Shown: positions 20,445 through 30,300 of the stretch, piece after piece | Position numbering within the stretch: position 1 is the first letter of the stretch | How the letters are laid out: the number at the start of each line of letters is the position of its first letter | NCBI RefSeq assembly: GCF_029906345.1 | Contig: NZ_JARYGY010000002.1 | Span: 180,050 to 244,049 of the forward strand | Direction of reading: 5' to 3' | Origin: Aquimarina mycalae | GTDB lineage: Bacteria > Bacteroidota > Bacteroidia > Flavobacteriales > Flavobacteriaceae | DNA: 64,000 bases | Notes under the pieces: model-generated | What the model was told of the DNA's origin: nothing | What the model saw: only the letters and a program-made list of their open reading frames with translations | Databases searched by the model: none | Program-made: the position numbers and the translations under genes

Positions 20445-21518
20445 ATGAAAGAGGACAAAGACCTTTTAAAAGAACTTTTACAAACTAAATTCAAAGATGA
20501 TGTTATGGAGTCATCTAAGGATCGGTTTGACTCTATTTTTGATGCTGTACAAGAAAACACAGACGATAAAAGTTCTTTTTTATGGCATAAAATTGGAGGT
20601 GTCATTATTTTGTTAATTAGCATCATAACCACCTTGTACATCCTTAGAAACAAAACATCAAACCCTCCAACAGATAATACATCTATAGAAAGCCCTATCG
20701 AAAATGATGGTGTTGACCTCATCACAAATACCAATGATGAAACAGTTACGACTATAGAAAATGATACTACTGAAGTCATAAAACAAATTAATAACATCAG
20801 TACTCCCAAAAAAGTTGATGTAACAACTATAGAACCCGAAGAAGATATCAACGAAAAAGGGGTCATTACAGTAACTTATAAAGCATCGGATAAATATGCT
20901 TCAACAGAAGATACTAAATACAATAAACTGCCAGATTTAAGTGCAATTGCAGTTAGAAGAAATAGTAAAGTAAATTTCACAGCATCAAAACAAGGATATC
21001 GTAGGGCCGATATTACAGGAACGGCTTTTTTAAACGTTCATAAAGATGAGTCTATGCCATTTATTTTATTCGGAAAACATTCCAAAATTCAAGTTACTGG
21101 AAACTCTTTTGCTATTCATTCTGATGCAAATGCTGATCTTATGACTCTTATTGCTGGAACAGCCAAAGTGGTTCACAATATAACTAAAGAAGTAAAAGAA
21201 TTAACTCCTGGTCAAAGCCTTCGTGTAGATAATAGAGGGATTTCTATACTTGGGGAATCTCCAAATCAGTTTGCATGGAAGACAGGAAGTTTACATTATA
21301 AAAATGCAAACATTAATGAAATCATTAATGATCTTTACCAGAATTATGATGCTAGAATTCAATTAAAAAATGTAAAAATCCTTAATTGTAAGTATTCAGG
21401 ATCTTTTGAACAAGCCAATACAGTAAAAGTTTTAAAAGCGGTAGCGCTTTCATTACGCTTGCAAGTATCAAAAAAAGAAGATCTTTTTTTGATTACAGGA
21501 AGAGGTTGTAGTCAATAA
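20445..21518 (+). CDS. FecR-family anti-sigma factor with DUF4974 domain
   Basis: The 357-residue inner-membrane protein has a cytoplasmic N-terminus (~48 residues), one membrane span (about 49-67: KIGGVIILLISIITTLYIL), a long Thr/Asn/Asp/Glu-rich periplasmic linker (~70-150), a FecR domain (about 175-280, GTAFLNVHKDESMPFILFGKHSKIQVTG...GQSLRV) and a DUF4974 domain at the end (about 285-350). FecR proteins sequester and release the neighbouring ECF sigma factor. DUF4974 normally meets the N-terminal extension of a TonB-dependent transducer. The partner transducer is not in this window. Confidence 0.9.
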   Translation: MKEDKDLLKELLQTKFKDDVMESSKDRFDSIFDAVQENTDDKSSFLWHKIGGVIILLISIITTLYILRNKTSNPPTDNTSIESPIENDGVDLITNTNDETVTTIENDTTEVIKQINNISTPKKVDVTTIEPEEDINEKGVITVTYKASDKYASTEDTKYNKLPDLSAIAVRRNSKVNFTASKQGYRRADITGTAFLNVHKDESMPFILFGKHSKIQVTGNSFAIHSDANADLMTLIAGTAKVVHNITKEVKELTPGQSLRVDNRGISILGESPNQFAWKTGSLHYKNANINEIINDLYQNYDARIQLKNVKILNCKYSGSFEQANTVKVLKAVALSLRLQVSKKEDLFLITGRGCSQ

Positions 21519-21922
21519 GATTATAGATCTTAGTATACTTTTTTACAAAGTAAGCTTAACGTTGATCATGGGTATTACATCAGATATCCTACCTTATAAA
21601 TGTATATATACAATTACTATCTCTTATTTTCATAAGTATATATAATTCAATCCAATTCATTAACGTAACGGTAGTTTTTCTTGTTATATATAAGTTTTTA
21701 AGTTCACGGTACGTATATTATATTTAGGATCTTATTGCTTTCTGTAAATTTTCCTACTACTACCAATATCTAAAGTTTAACAATTTCATCAACAGTAATT
21801 TCTTTTCATTATTTAAAGGGTTTTGATAATAATTAACGAGGCTTTTGATCAAAAAAAAGCACTAAAAAACCGCCTGTAGTAAAATTTACAGACGGTTTTT
21901 TATCATTAACTAACCTACTATC
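21519..21922. other. AT-rich 404-bp intergenic region with a terminator
   Basis: Apart from the inverted repeat at 21865-21901 (listed separately) I see only AT-rich sequence with short direct words such as TATATA. No ORF or RNA gene is apparent. Confidence 0.4.
21865..21901 (-). terminator. Terminator for the lipoprotein gene at 21923
   Basis: Complementary stems around TTTACAGACGG and CCGCCTGTA, flanked by A-run and T-run, form a hairpin on either strand. It lies directly 3' of the - strand gene. Confidence 0.75.
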
Positions 21923-22786
21923 TTATAAATCGAATGTAATTGATTCTCCATTCTGACCTGTTAACACAACTTCTTTATCACAAGCTCCATCTCCAAAATC
22001 GATATTAAAATTAACATCAAAACTACTAGAAAAATCCATAGAACCTTGAACAGGGTATTTCAAGAAATTTACTCTATCAAAACATGCTATTTTATACACT
22101 AAAGGCGCTCCATCTAAAGATTCAGTTCTCATAAAAAATGTCTGATTTATTCCTTCTAAAGAAGAAGATTCATCAAGGGTGATAACTTCTTCTGGAGTAA
22201 ATCTATTTTCAAAAACAAAATTTCTGTCTGTTGTATAACGATATGAATCTCCATTTGGATCTGTAATAACACCATCGATTACAACGTCAAATACTTTAGT
22301 AGTTTCGTTGCTTAATGCTTCATTTTGTTCAGCTACTCTATAACCATCAAACACATAGCCATCATCTCCTCTAACGTTCTTAAAAATCGTAGAATCTTTC
22401 CACTTAGAATTAAATACTCCAGCTACATAATACTCTACTTTACCACTCCAATCATCAAATTGACATTGCTCCTCTGTATAATCCAGAATCATTTTGCTAT
22501 AGAAATCATAATTATCAAAACCTGGCAATGTATTATCTTGATTGGAAGCTAATAGTTCAATAGATACACAACTACTTTTAAAACTCTTAGAAGATCCCTG
22601 AACATCTACAGACGCCTGTTCTGAAATTGCATCAAAACCATTCATAGCTACATCTAGATTGTTAAACAGTTCAAATTTCTCCTTATCATTATTTTGGTCA
22701 GAGCTATCGATAGTATTATCAACATCCTCTACGGTACAACTTACAATTAATCCTAAAGTCAATGTACAAATCAAAAAATTTCTCAT
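21923..22786 (-). CDS. Hypothetical lipoprotein
   Basis: The 287-residue protein has a lipoprotein signal peptide with lipobox LIVSC near residue 16, then a Glu/Asp-rich acidic region (VEDVDNTIDSSDQNNDKEK). The rest is beta-rich, with Cys-containing segments (SCVSIE, CQFDDWSG, CFDRVNFLKYPV) and a closing GACDKEVVLTGQNGESITFDL that is typical of flavobacterial outer-membrane lipoproteins of unknown function. I do not recognise a named domain. It has its own terminator and stands alone. Confidence 0.8.
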   Translation of the reverse strand: MRNFLICTLTLGLIVSCTVEDVDNTIDSSDQNNDKEKFELFNNLDVAMNGFDAISEQASVDVQGSSKSFKSSCVSIELLASNQDNTLPGFDNYDFYSKMILDYTEEQCQFDDWSGKVEYYVAGVFNSKWKDSTIFKNVRGDDGYVFDGYRVAEQNEALSNETTKVFDVVIDGVITDPNGDSYRYTTDRNFVFENRFTPEEVITLDESSSLEGINQTFFMRTESLDGAPLVYKIACFDRVNFLKYPVQGSMDFSSSFDVNFNIDFGDGACDKEVVLTGQNGESITFDL

Positions 22787-23212
22787 GGTTTACTTTTTTT
22801 TAAATGAATATTATATTGGGTTTTCTATTTACAAAACCAGAAAAAAAGAAAACGCTGCGCAGGTTTATGTTTTTTTTTCAAAATTTTCTATTAAATCAGT
22901 ATAAATAACTGATTACTAACTATTTAATTTGTTATAAAAAAATGAAATTAAATAGTCATGAATACTCTCTTAGTATCAAGAATTAGTAAAAACTATATAA
23001 AAAACACCTTTGGGAATACTATTTTTAGTACTTATTAAAGATGAAAAGTAACTTGACCTCTATATTGCGTTCCTAAGAGAAGTCATAATAAAAAACCAAT
23101 TGATTTGTAATTTCTAAAAAAACTGTATAACATTACAATGAAGATTAAAATAAGATGAACTGATTGAATCTTAATATTCTTTGTAAATTTGCCATCCCTA
23201 ATTAGGAATACT
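22787..23212. other. AT-rich 426-bp divergent intergenic region
   Basis: It holds the map promoter (listed separately) and presumably the promoter of the - strand lipoprotein. Apart from a short CTGCGCAG palindrome near 22855, no other structure is obvious. Confidence 0.4.
23164..23191 (+). promoter_or_regulatory. Promoter for map
   Basis: TTG (23164-23166), 17 bases, then TAAATTTG (23184-23191), a full match to TAnnTTTG. The predicted transcription start near 23197 lies downstream of an in-frame upstream ATG (23189) and supports the start at 23213. Confidence 0.65.
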
Positions 23213-24031
23213 ATGATCATTACCAAAACACGTGAAGAAATAGAATTAATGCGCGAGAGTGCATTGATTGTCTCTAAAACATTAGGTATGCTTGCTTCTG
23301 AAGTAAAACCAGGAGTAACTACATTGCAATTAGACAAACTTGCTGAAGAGTTTATTAGAGACCACGGTGCGATTCCTGGGTTTTTAGGGTTATATGATTT
23401 TCCAAATACTTTATGCATGAGTCCAAATGCACAAGTTGTACACGGAATTCCTAATAATACTCCATTAGTAGAAGGTGATATTATATCTATAGATTGTGGA
23501 GCGATTAAAAATGATTTCTATGGAGATCACGCATATACGTTCCCAGTAGGAGAAATTTCACCAGAAATAGAACGGTTATTAAAAGTTACAAAGGAATCTC
23601 TTTATATTGGTATTGCAGAATTGAGAGTAGGTAAACGTGTTGGTGATGTAGGGTATGCAATTCAAAAATATACTGAAGAAGCTGGGTATGGAGTTGTTAG
23701 AGAGCTAGTAGGACATGGATTGGGTCGAAAAATGCATGAAGATCCAGAAATGCCTAATTATGGCCGTCGCGGAAGAGGTAAAAAACTTATTGAAGGGATG
23801 GTTGTAGCTATAGAACCCATGACCAATATGGGAACTCATCGTATTAAACAACTAAGAGATGGATGGACCATACTTACTGCAGATGGAAAACCAAGTGCTC
23901 ATTTTGAGCATGACGTAGCCATCATAGATGGTAAACCCGAGATTCTTTCTACCTTTAAATACATTTATCAAGCACTGGGTATCGAATCTGACGAAGAAGA
24001 TGCATTTAGACAAGAATTATTAGCTGTTTAA
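23213..24031 (+). CDS. map: Type I methionine aminopeptidase
   Basis: The 272-residue enzyme removes the initiator Met from nascent proteins. The start MIITKTREEIELMRES is chosen over an upstream ATG because of the promoter position and the family start. The dinuclear metal site is visible: Asp in SIDCGAI and in FYGDHAYTF, His in VGHGLGRKMHEDP, Glu in AIEPMTN and Glu in HFEHDVA. The substrate-pocket histidine is in CMSPNAQVVHGIP. It is followed after 14 bases by a methyltransferase gene, probably co-transcribed. Confidence 0.96.
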   Translation: MIITKTREEIELMRESALIVSKTLGMLASEVKPGVTTLQLDKLAEEFIRDHGAIPGFLGLYDFPNTLCMSPNAQVVHGIPNNTPLVEGDIISIDCGAIKNDFYGDHAYTFPVGEISPEIERLLKVTKESLYIGIAELRVGKRVGDVGYAIQKYTEEAGYGVVRELVGHGLGRKMHEDPEMPNYGRRGRGKKLIEGMVVAIEPMTNMGTHRIKQLRDGWTILTADGKPSAHFEHDVAIIDGKPEILSTFKYIYQALGIESDEEDAFRQELLAV

Positions 24032-24045
24032 GTTTTTTCTAAGGA

Positions 24046-24813
24046 ATGAAAAGACTCTTTAAACTTATATTAAACACGATTCCGAGACCGTTATTAATTC
24101 GATTGAGTTATATAGCCAGACCTATAGTTTCTTTTTTCCTAAGAGGAAATACTTATACCGATCCTATTGATGGCAAAAGTTTTTCAAAGTTTTTACCATA
24201 TGGATATGGGACACAAAGAGATAATGTCCTTTCTCCATCTACGCTATCTTTAGAACGTCACCGATTGCTTTGGTTATATCTTCAACAAGAAACCAATTTT
24301 TTTTCTAATGAAGCTAAGGTGTTACATTTTGCACCAGAACAAGCTTTTTATAAGAGATTTAGAAACCTAAAAAATATAACCTACATCACTACGGACCTTA
24401 ATTCACCACTTGCTGATGTAAAAGCAGATATTTGTAATTTACCTTTTGAAACGAACAAATATGACGTTATATTTTGTAATCATGTATTAGAACATATACC
24501 TGATGATACGAAGGCGATGCAAGAAATTTTAAGAGTCTTAAAGCCAGGCGGAATGGCAATTTTGCAAATTCCTCAAGAGCTTCATCGCGCTACTACTTTT
24601 GAAGATGATAGCATTACTGATCCAAAAGAGCGGGCTAAAATTTTTGGTCAATATGATCACGTAAGAGTATACGGAAGAGATTATTTTGAAAAATTGAGAT
24701 CTATTGGTTTTAGAGTTGATGAAATAGATTACACCAACATTCTTTCTAAAGAAGAGGTTACCCGATATTGTCTTGCTCCTGGAGAAATACTGCCTGTTTG
24801 TTATAAGCCTTGA
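24046..24813 (+). CDS. Class I SAM-dependent methyltransferase
   Basis: The 255-residue protein carries a Methyltransf_11-type fold from about residue 85. Its SAM motif is degenerate at motif I (VLHFAPEQAFYKRF rather than GxGxG). TTDLNS and DVIFCNHVLEHIPDDTKAMQEILRVLKPGG match motifs II to IV well. The N-terminal ~80 residues are basic and hydrophobic. The substrate is not predictable. Being 14 bases after map suggests translational coupling rather than shared function. Confidence 0.85.
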   Translation: MKRLFKLILNTIPRPLLIRLSYIARPIVSFFLRGNTYTDPIDGKSFSKFLPYGYGTQRDNVLSPSTLSLERHRLLWLYLQQETNFFSNEAKVLHFAPEQAFYKRFRNLKNITYITTDLNSPLADVKADICNLPFETNKYDVIFCNHVLEHIPDDTKAMQEILRVLKPGGMAILQIPQELHRATTFEDDSITDPKERAKIFGQYDHVRVYGRDYFEKLRSIGFRVDEIDYTNILSKEEVTRYCLAPGEILPVCYKP

Positions 24814-24839
24814 GGATATATTTAAACCTCAATGTAATC

Positions 24840-25442
24840 TCAAGAAACGATTCTATTTACCTTGTTTGAAGTTGATCTTATAGCAAGTTCGGCATATAAT
24901 GGATCTTTTTCAATCATTTCCATAAGGTATTTTTTACATTCAAATTTTTTCTTTCTAACATAGCCTTCAGAATAATTTAGTATTACGCCAATTTCTCGCA
25001 TACTTTTTCCTTCAAAAAACAAAGTAAGTATTCGTTTGCATTTACAATTAAGTTTTGAAAAGTGTTTTCTATACAATTGTTCCCTTTCCATTTGTTCGAT
25101 ATCATCTATAAAATCTGTATGATGTTCTAACATCAAATCATCAATTGCACCGCAACAAGAAACTTTATGTTTTCTTCTTAATTTACTTCTCCACTTGTTT
25201 TTACAAATTCCATAAAAATATGTATGTATAGAACAAGTTATATGAACTGAATCGGTATTAAGTTTTTGATATAGTACAATCAGTCCATCCTGAAATACAT
25301 CTTCAGCATCTTTTTCGTTTCCTGAATTTTGCAGAATAAATTTTTTAACTACTACAAAGTTCTTCCTATAAAAGTTTTTTAAAACCTCTTCATTTCCTTT
25401 TATTATACCATTAAAAATTTTGATCTCATCATTGTACCCCAT
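24840..25442 (-). CDS. Orphan ECF-type sigma factor
   Basis: The 200-residue protein has region 2 (about 20-90: FYRKNFVVVKKFILQNSGNEKDAEDVFQDGLIVLYQKL, YFYGICKNKWRSKLRRK) and region 4 (about 125-180: KRILTLFFEGKSMREIGVILNYSEGYVRKKKFECKKYL). A Cys-containing insert (SCCGAI) sits between them. No anti-sigma gene is adjacent on either side, so its control is unknown. It converges with the methyltransferase gene 27 bases away. Confidence 0.88.
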   Translation of the reverse strand: MGYNDEIKIFNGIIKGNEEVLKNFYRKNFVVVKKFILQNSGNEKDAEDVFQDGLIVLYQKLNTDSVHITCSIHTYFYGICKNKWRSKLRRKHKVSCCGAIDDLMLEHHTDFIDDIEQMEREQLYRKHFSKLNCKCKRILTLFFEGKSMREIGVILNYSEGYVRKKKFECKKYLMEMIEKDPLYAELAIRSTSNKVNRIVS

Positions 25443-25784
25443 ATTGATGATTTAAGAATTAGCCAGTTGTTTTTTCCCTCATAATATCAGTATCAATTTT
25501 CGTTCCATTGTTACAAAAGAGATCCAATCTCTTCAAAAAAATTCAAAATCTTAAATTTTCATTGATATTAGTAAGTATATAATAAAACTAGAAGATAATT
25601 CCTGAGAATGAAAGTAATAATTAGCTAACAGACCATTACAATGAGTTAACTGCTCTTATCAAAAGACTAACAAATAATATAAGAAGTTTACTTAAACCAA
25701 AGAACGAATAACTTCACAATCGTAACCAAAATATATACTTTAAAAACCGAAAGTTTTTACACTTATTACGACTATTAGTATTTA
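25443..25784. other. AT-rich 342-bp intergenic region
   Basis: It lies upstream of the - strand sigma factor and of the small + strand ORF at 25785. I see no convincing TAnnTTTG match, hairpin or RNA gene. Confidence 0.35.
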
Positions 25785-25931
25785 ATGTATATGGAAATAT
25801 TTGAATATCTAACAGGAAAAGGAGGTTTACTCATATTAGGCCTTATTGCCGTTATAGCACTTCTTTATAAAAAGTATCAAAATTGGCGATACTTTAAAAA
25901 CATGGAAAAACGAAGAAAAAATAAGAACTGA
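25785..25931 (+). CDS. Small single-span membrane protein (48 residues)
   Basis: ATG 25785 opens a 48-codon frame ending in TGA at 25929 (an in-frame ATG two codons later gives 46 residues). The sequence is amphipathic and plausible as a real protein: a short N-terminus MYMEIFEYLTGKGG, one hydrophobic span (about residues 14-28, LLILGLIAVIALLY) and a strongly basic tail (KKYQNWRYFKNMEKRRKNKN). The distribution predicts N-out/C-in insertion. It is too short for most gene finders. It converges on apbE, 10 bases from its stop. It is not the NqrM maturation factor, as it lacks Cys. Function unknown. Confidence 0.6.
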   Translation: MYMEIFEYLTGKGGLLILGLIAVIALLYKKYQNWRYFKNMEKRRKNKN

Positions 25932-25941
25932 AATTACATTT

Positions 25942-26934
25942 CTACTTCTCAGGAAAGTTATTTAATGTAAGTGTTTTCAATTCGTTATACTCATCTTCAT
26001 AAATAAAAAAAGCACTTAGATTTGTATGAGATTTTAAAAACTGTGTAGATTTTTCTAAGCCCATAGACATCAACGCTGTAGCATACGCATCCGCTTCCAT
26101 GCAAGATTCAGTTAAAACAGAAACACTTAAGAGATTAGATTTATGGGGATATCCAGTTTTAGCATCAATAATATGTGCATATCTATTTCCATTGGTATCT
26201 AATTTAAATTTACGATAACTCCCAGAAGTTGCCATCGCTTTATTTTGTAATGAGATCACTTTACTATAAGATTGAGTTTCATCAAAATTAGGATCTTCTA
26301 CTCCGATTTTCCATGGTTTTTGTTTAACAAGGTTACTTCCTTTTCCCTTAATCTCCCCACCAATTTCTACCAAATAATTTTTAATCTCCTTTTCATCTAA
26401 AAACTCTGTAAACACATCTACTGCGTATCCTTTTGCCAATGCATTAAAATCTATAAACGTACCTGGATGTTCCTTTATAATTTTACCTTTCTCTAATCTA
26501 ACCTTATCTAAACCGACCGATACCAATAAACTATCTATCTTAAGACTATCTAAAGTTACTATTTTGCCTTCAGGCCCAAAATCCCAGGCATTTACTATAA
26601 CTCCTATTGTAGGATCAAAAACTCCTTTTGTCTCCTTATAAATGTTTTTTGAAGTTGTAAATACATTCTTAAAATGGGTATCAATAGTAATGGTAGTATC
26701 TCCTTTATTAATTCTGGAAATATCAGAATCTTTTTGATAAGTGGACATAGAATTATTAATAACTCCTATAATACTATCATAAGATGAAGAGAAATCAATC
26801 TCAGCAGTAGCTATAAATTGAACCGAAAAAGTTGTTCCAAAGGCATTCCCGTTGGCATAATTAAGCTGTAAATCGGATGTTTTTTTACAAGAAAATATAA
26901 ACCCAATCAATAATAAAATTACGAGTGTACGCAT
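25942..26934 (-). CDS. apbE: FAD:protein FMN transferase (ApbE family)
   Basis: The 330-residue lipoprotein (lipobox FIFSC) has the ApbE/Ftp signatures: MSTYQKDSDISRIN, GVFDPTIGVIVNAWDFGP, IDFNALAKGYAVDVF, ATSGSYRKF and HIIDAKTGYPHKSN...CMEADAYATALMSMG. The enzyme attaches FMN through a phosphoester to Thr in target proteins outside the cytoplasm. The obvious clients in this window are NqrC (Thr225) and NqrB (Thr257), encoded 9 kb away on the same strand. It is the second gene after the 125-residue protein at 26943, 8 bases apart, so they form an operon. Confidence 0.94.
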   Translation of the reverse strand: MRTLVILLLIGFIFSCKKTSDLQLNYANGNAFGTTFSVQFIATAEIDFSSSYDSIIGVINNSMSTYQKDSDISRINKGDTTITIDTHFKNVFTTSKNIYKETKGVFDPTIGVIVNAWDFGPEGKIVTLDSLKIDSLLVSVGLDKVRLEKGKIIKEHPGTFIDFNALAKGYAVDVFTEFLDEKEIKNYLVEIGGEIKGKGSNLVKQKPWKIGVEDPNFDETQSYSKVISLQNKAMATSGSYRKFKLDTNGNRYAHIIDAKTGYPHKSNLLSVSVLTESCMEADAYATALMSMGLEKSTQFLKSHTNLSAFFIYEDEYNELKTLTLNNFPEK

Positions 26935-26942
26935 TATATTGT

Positions 26943-27320
26943 TTAATTCAGAGATGTTTCTATAACTTGTAATCCAGCATACTCCAGCATATATTCTTCA
27001 TTTAAAAAAACTGGTTTATTAGGGTTTTCGGAGTTCTGTAATCCTACACCTGCATAAAATACTTTTGCTTCTTGCTCTCTTGCATGTTTTTTAAAGGCTT
27101 CCATCCAAACCATATCATAATTATGTGGGTTATCTGGATAGGCAACAGCTTTTACAATCACAAAATATCGCTGATTAGATTTATCAATACATACAAACTG
27201 AGGATGTTTACCTAATGTACTATTGATTGCAATAAATTCGAAGCCTTTTTTTTCTAATTCCTCACCAACAATATTCATTGCCAGATTATGTAATTCTTGT
27301 TTGCTTAGTATTTTTGTCAT
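26943..27320 (-). CDS. Conserved-looking small protein, sometimes labelled 'NqrF subunit' in flavobacteria
   Basis: The 125-residue cytoplasmic protein has a helical N-terminus (SKQELHNLAMNIVGEELEKKGFEF), then a beta-rich core (HPQFVCIDKSNQRYFVIVKAVAYPDNPH, DMVWMEAFKKHAREQEAKVFYAGVGLQN) and a short tail. From memory, proteins like this are often annotated as Na+-NQR subunit F in flavobacteria, but it has neither the 2Fe-2S nor the FAD/NADH domains, so that name is not justified by sequence. It is 8 bases upstream of apbE in the same operon, which suggests a role in flavin insertion or Nqr assembly (inference). Its promoter element lies almost at the start codon. Confidence 0.8.
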   Translation of the reverse strand: MTKILSKQELHNLAMNIVGEELEKKGFEFIAINSTLGKHPQFVCIDKSNQRYFVIVKAVAYPDNPHNYDMVWMEAFKKHAREQEAKVFYAGVGLQNSENPNKPVFLNEEYMLEYAGLQVIETSLN

Positions 27321-27327
27321 AGCAAAG

Positions 27328-27335
27328 CAAAGATA
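27328..27335 (-). promoter_or_regulatory. -7 element TATCTTTG upstream of the 26943-apbE operon
   Basis: CAAAGATA on the + strand is TATCTTTG on the - strand, a full consensus match. Transcription would begin about 27323, only a few bases before the ATG at 27320, i.e. a leaderless or near-leaderless mRNA. Confidence 0.6.
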
Positions 27336-27354
27336 CTATTATTAAGGTATTTTT

Positions 27355-30300
27355 TTAAAATATTAAGTTCCCTATCTCCATTTCTTTCTCTTCTTTACCC
27401 AATCTAACGATGCTTATTTTTCTTGATTCATTCTTCTTACCGTAATTGGTAAATAAAGTTACCTTCAATACTGTTGGGCCTGATATTTTCTGAACGTTAT
27501 CTGCAAAATAATCTATCATTACTTTATATTTTCCTTTAAGGGCATTTTTAAGCATAAACTCTTCTGGTCCATACCCTTCTGTCATATCTGATGATAACCT
27601 ACCTCCTATTTCTGTCTCGGAATTACTATAATAACCTTTTTCTTTATTAGGATCTATCACCCATAAATCTATATCTGTATCATTATGATTCCAATCTATA
27701 ACCACTCTTACATCAACTGGAGTTTCTTTAAACTGCTTTCTTATCGATTTCGATAATTTCAGTTTTCTTTCATATTTATATACTAATCTATTAAGCTCTA
27801 CATACGCTAATTCTTCAATTCCTAAAAAGCGTTCATCTTCATCTTTTTCTAACAATTCTCCATCATAGATTTTATATAATAAATCAAAACTTTTTTGATA
27901 AGCTTCATCATATTCATATGCTAGTGCTAAATCTCTATATGATTGAGGTTCTTCGGGTCTAAGTTCTAATATTTTCTCATATACAATAACAGCTAGATTA
28001 TATTGCTCAAAATATTCTAGTTTATACGCTAAAGCTCTCATTAATTCGTGATTATCTAACTCCACTTCCATAAGATTCGTCAATATCTTAATTGCTATAT
28101 CGGAAGCTTTTCTTTTGTCAAAAAAATCAGCAACATCAAGATAGAAAGCTGGTGTATTAGCATATTGATTTCTTATTTCTAAATACTTACTGTAAGCTAA
28201 TTCAATTGTTTTTTCTTGTTCTAAGGTTTTTAGGTATGGTGTATCTGGATTCCATGATTTTAATTCTATTTTATCTGAAATTTTTTGATTCAAGGCATCT
28301 ATTTTTTCTTTATTCTCGATTTTACCCGTTTTAGTAGTAATTACTACAACTCCATTACTCCCTTTTGCTCCATACAAAGCATTTCCACTTTCTCCTTTTA
28401 AGATTTGTATCGATTCTATTTCATCTGGCGACAATGTACCAGTTGGATTATCATTAACTGGTATACCATCAAGTATATAAAGAGGTTGAGCACCCGAAAT
28501 AGATGAAACACCTCTAATCTGAATTGATGAATTTGTTTCTGGTTGTGAGTTTTGAACACTAATACCCGTAACCTTACCCTCTAAAGATTCTGATGTAATA
28601 GTTGAAATGGTAGTACTTCGCGTCATTTTTTGAGTGGTTATTCCTTGAGCCATAACTACAACTTCCTCAAGCATAGATGCATCTTCTGTTAATTTAACTT
28701 GTATAGCACCCGAATTATCAGCAGTAATTTCCTTAGTTGTAAAGCCAACATATGAGATTACCAACTCTTGATCAGTTTCAACATTAATCATAAAATTACC
28801 ATCAAAATCTGTTTGAACACCACTTGCGGTCCCTTTCACAATAATATTTACACCAGGCAGTGGAAGACCTTCATTATCTGTAATTACTCCCGATACAGTT
28901 CTTTTTGTAGGATCAATTGTATTCTTTCTAGATTCAACAGGAGTATTGGTAGTATTATTGGTTGGTTCTTGAGAGGTATCGATACTAGCATGTTGGACTG
29001 TAGCACTATTACTTTCATTTACAGAATTCGTTTGATTTCTTGGTTTTTCTATTTTCTCAGGAAACTTTGTATTATACCACGTCAATAACTTCTCATATCC
29101 TTTAAACAAATATATCTTTCGTTCTTCTAACTCTTCTTTTTTATATAATTCTTCTTCCTCGATATTGGCTATTCTTTCCTTATATGCTTCTTTTAATTCA
29201 TTTGGTGGTTCTATTCTATACTTAACATAATCTTCTATTCTATCTAATATCAGCATGGATGTATAGTCTGTTATCAATTTATATTGCTTCGCTAAATAGA
29301 TAATATCACGCTTATTTTCTTTTGTATTTTTACTTAAGGATTGTAACTTTTGCTTTGCCCATAATCTTCTAGTTATTTTATCTTCGGTTTTATTACTTAT
29401 TGGAATTTCTATTTCTTTTGTTATCTTATTCTGATAACCAAAAAGTAATTTAATAGAAGTATCTTCTGAAAATTTTCCAGCCAAAGAGAAATCTGACATA
29501 ACATTTGTATTATGATTAGGATAGACTTCTTCTATAGCTTTGTTGTTTGCAACTCCCAAAAATTGATAGGTCTCATATTTCAAAATTTCTAAAGCATTTT
29601 TGATAGAATATCTGCTAAGGTTTATATAGTTTCCTCCAGAACTAGTTGCAATTTGTTTCATAAATCGATGATCTCCAGAAACAGAAGAATTAATTACATA
29701 GATGCTTCTTTTTATTTTTCTAGTAAATCCTCCTAGATTTGCTAAACCATCAGTAAAAAGTAGGACTTCATCAGATTTTATTTTGAGTTTATCTAAAAAA
29801 CTTAAAGAAGTACCTCCATCATATACTATATTTTCTATTTCATTTTTTAAAATTAACCAATCACCATTGGATACTTTAAAAGTTTTATTGACATCCACTG
29901 AACTATTAAATGAAATTAATTGAACTTCGCAATTCTGTAGGTATTTAAAATATAAATCAAGCACACCTATTTCTTTTTCAATCTTTCTTTTATTAGTAGA
30001 AAAAGAAGAATCCCATAATACTGTTACTTTTTTTGGTTTTTCTTTTATTCTAGAATCTGGTTCTAACCTATGATTTATATAGAAAAAATCCCTAAAGCTC
30101 AGTATTTGAAATGAATTCTCGCTATTAGGAATTTGTATTGTTATCGAGGAAGAAGGAGTATAATCTTGTTTATATAATGTCGCGTGGTATTTATTATTCG
30201 TCTGGGCAAACACCAAATTATTGCTTGTATCTAATGGTTTCGCTCCTCCATATTTTTCTATGTTTACAGAAAATTCATCTAAATTTTCGGTAAAACCTAG

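Noticed and set aside
20381..20866. Antisense ORF over the sigma/FecR junction
   Set aside because: The ECF sigma factor and FecR on the + strand are clear family members, so the antisense frame is a shadow.
24811..24836. Short inverted repeat TTGAGG/CCTCAA between convergent genes
   Set aside because: Only a six-base stem and no T-run; too weak to call a terminator.
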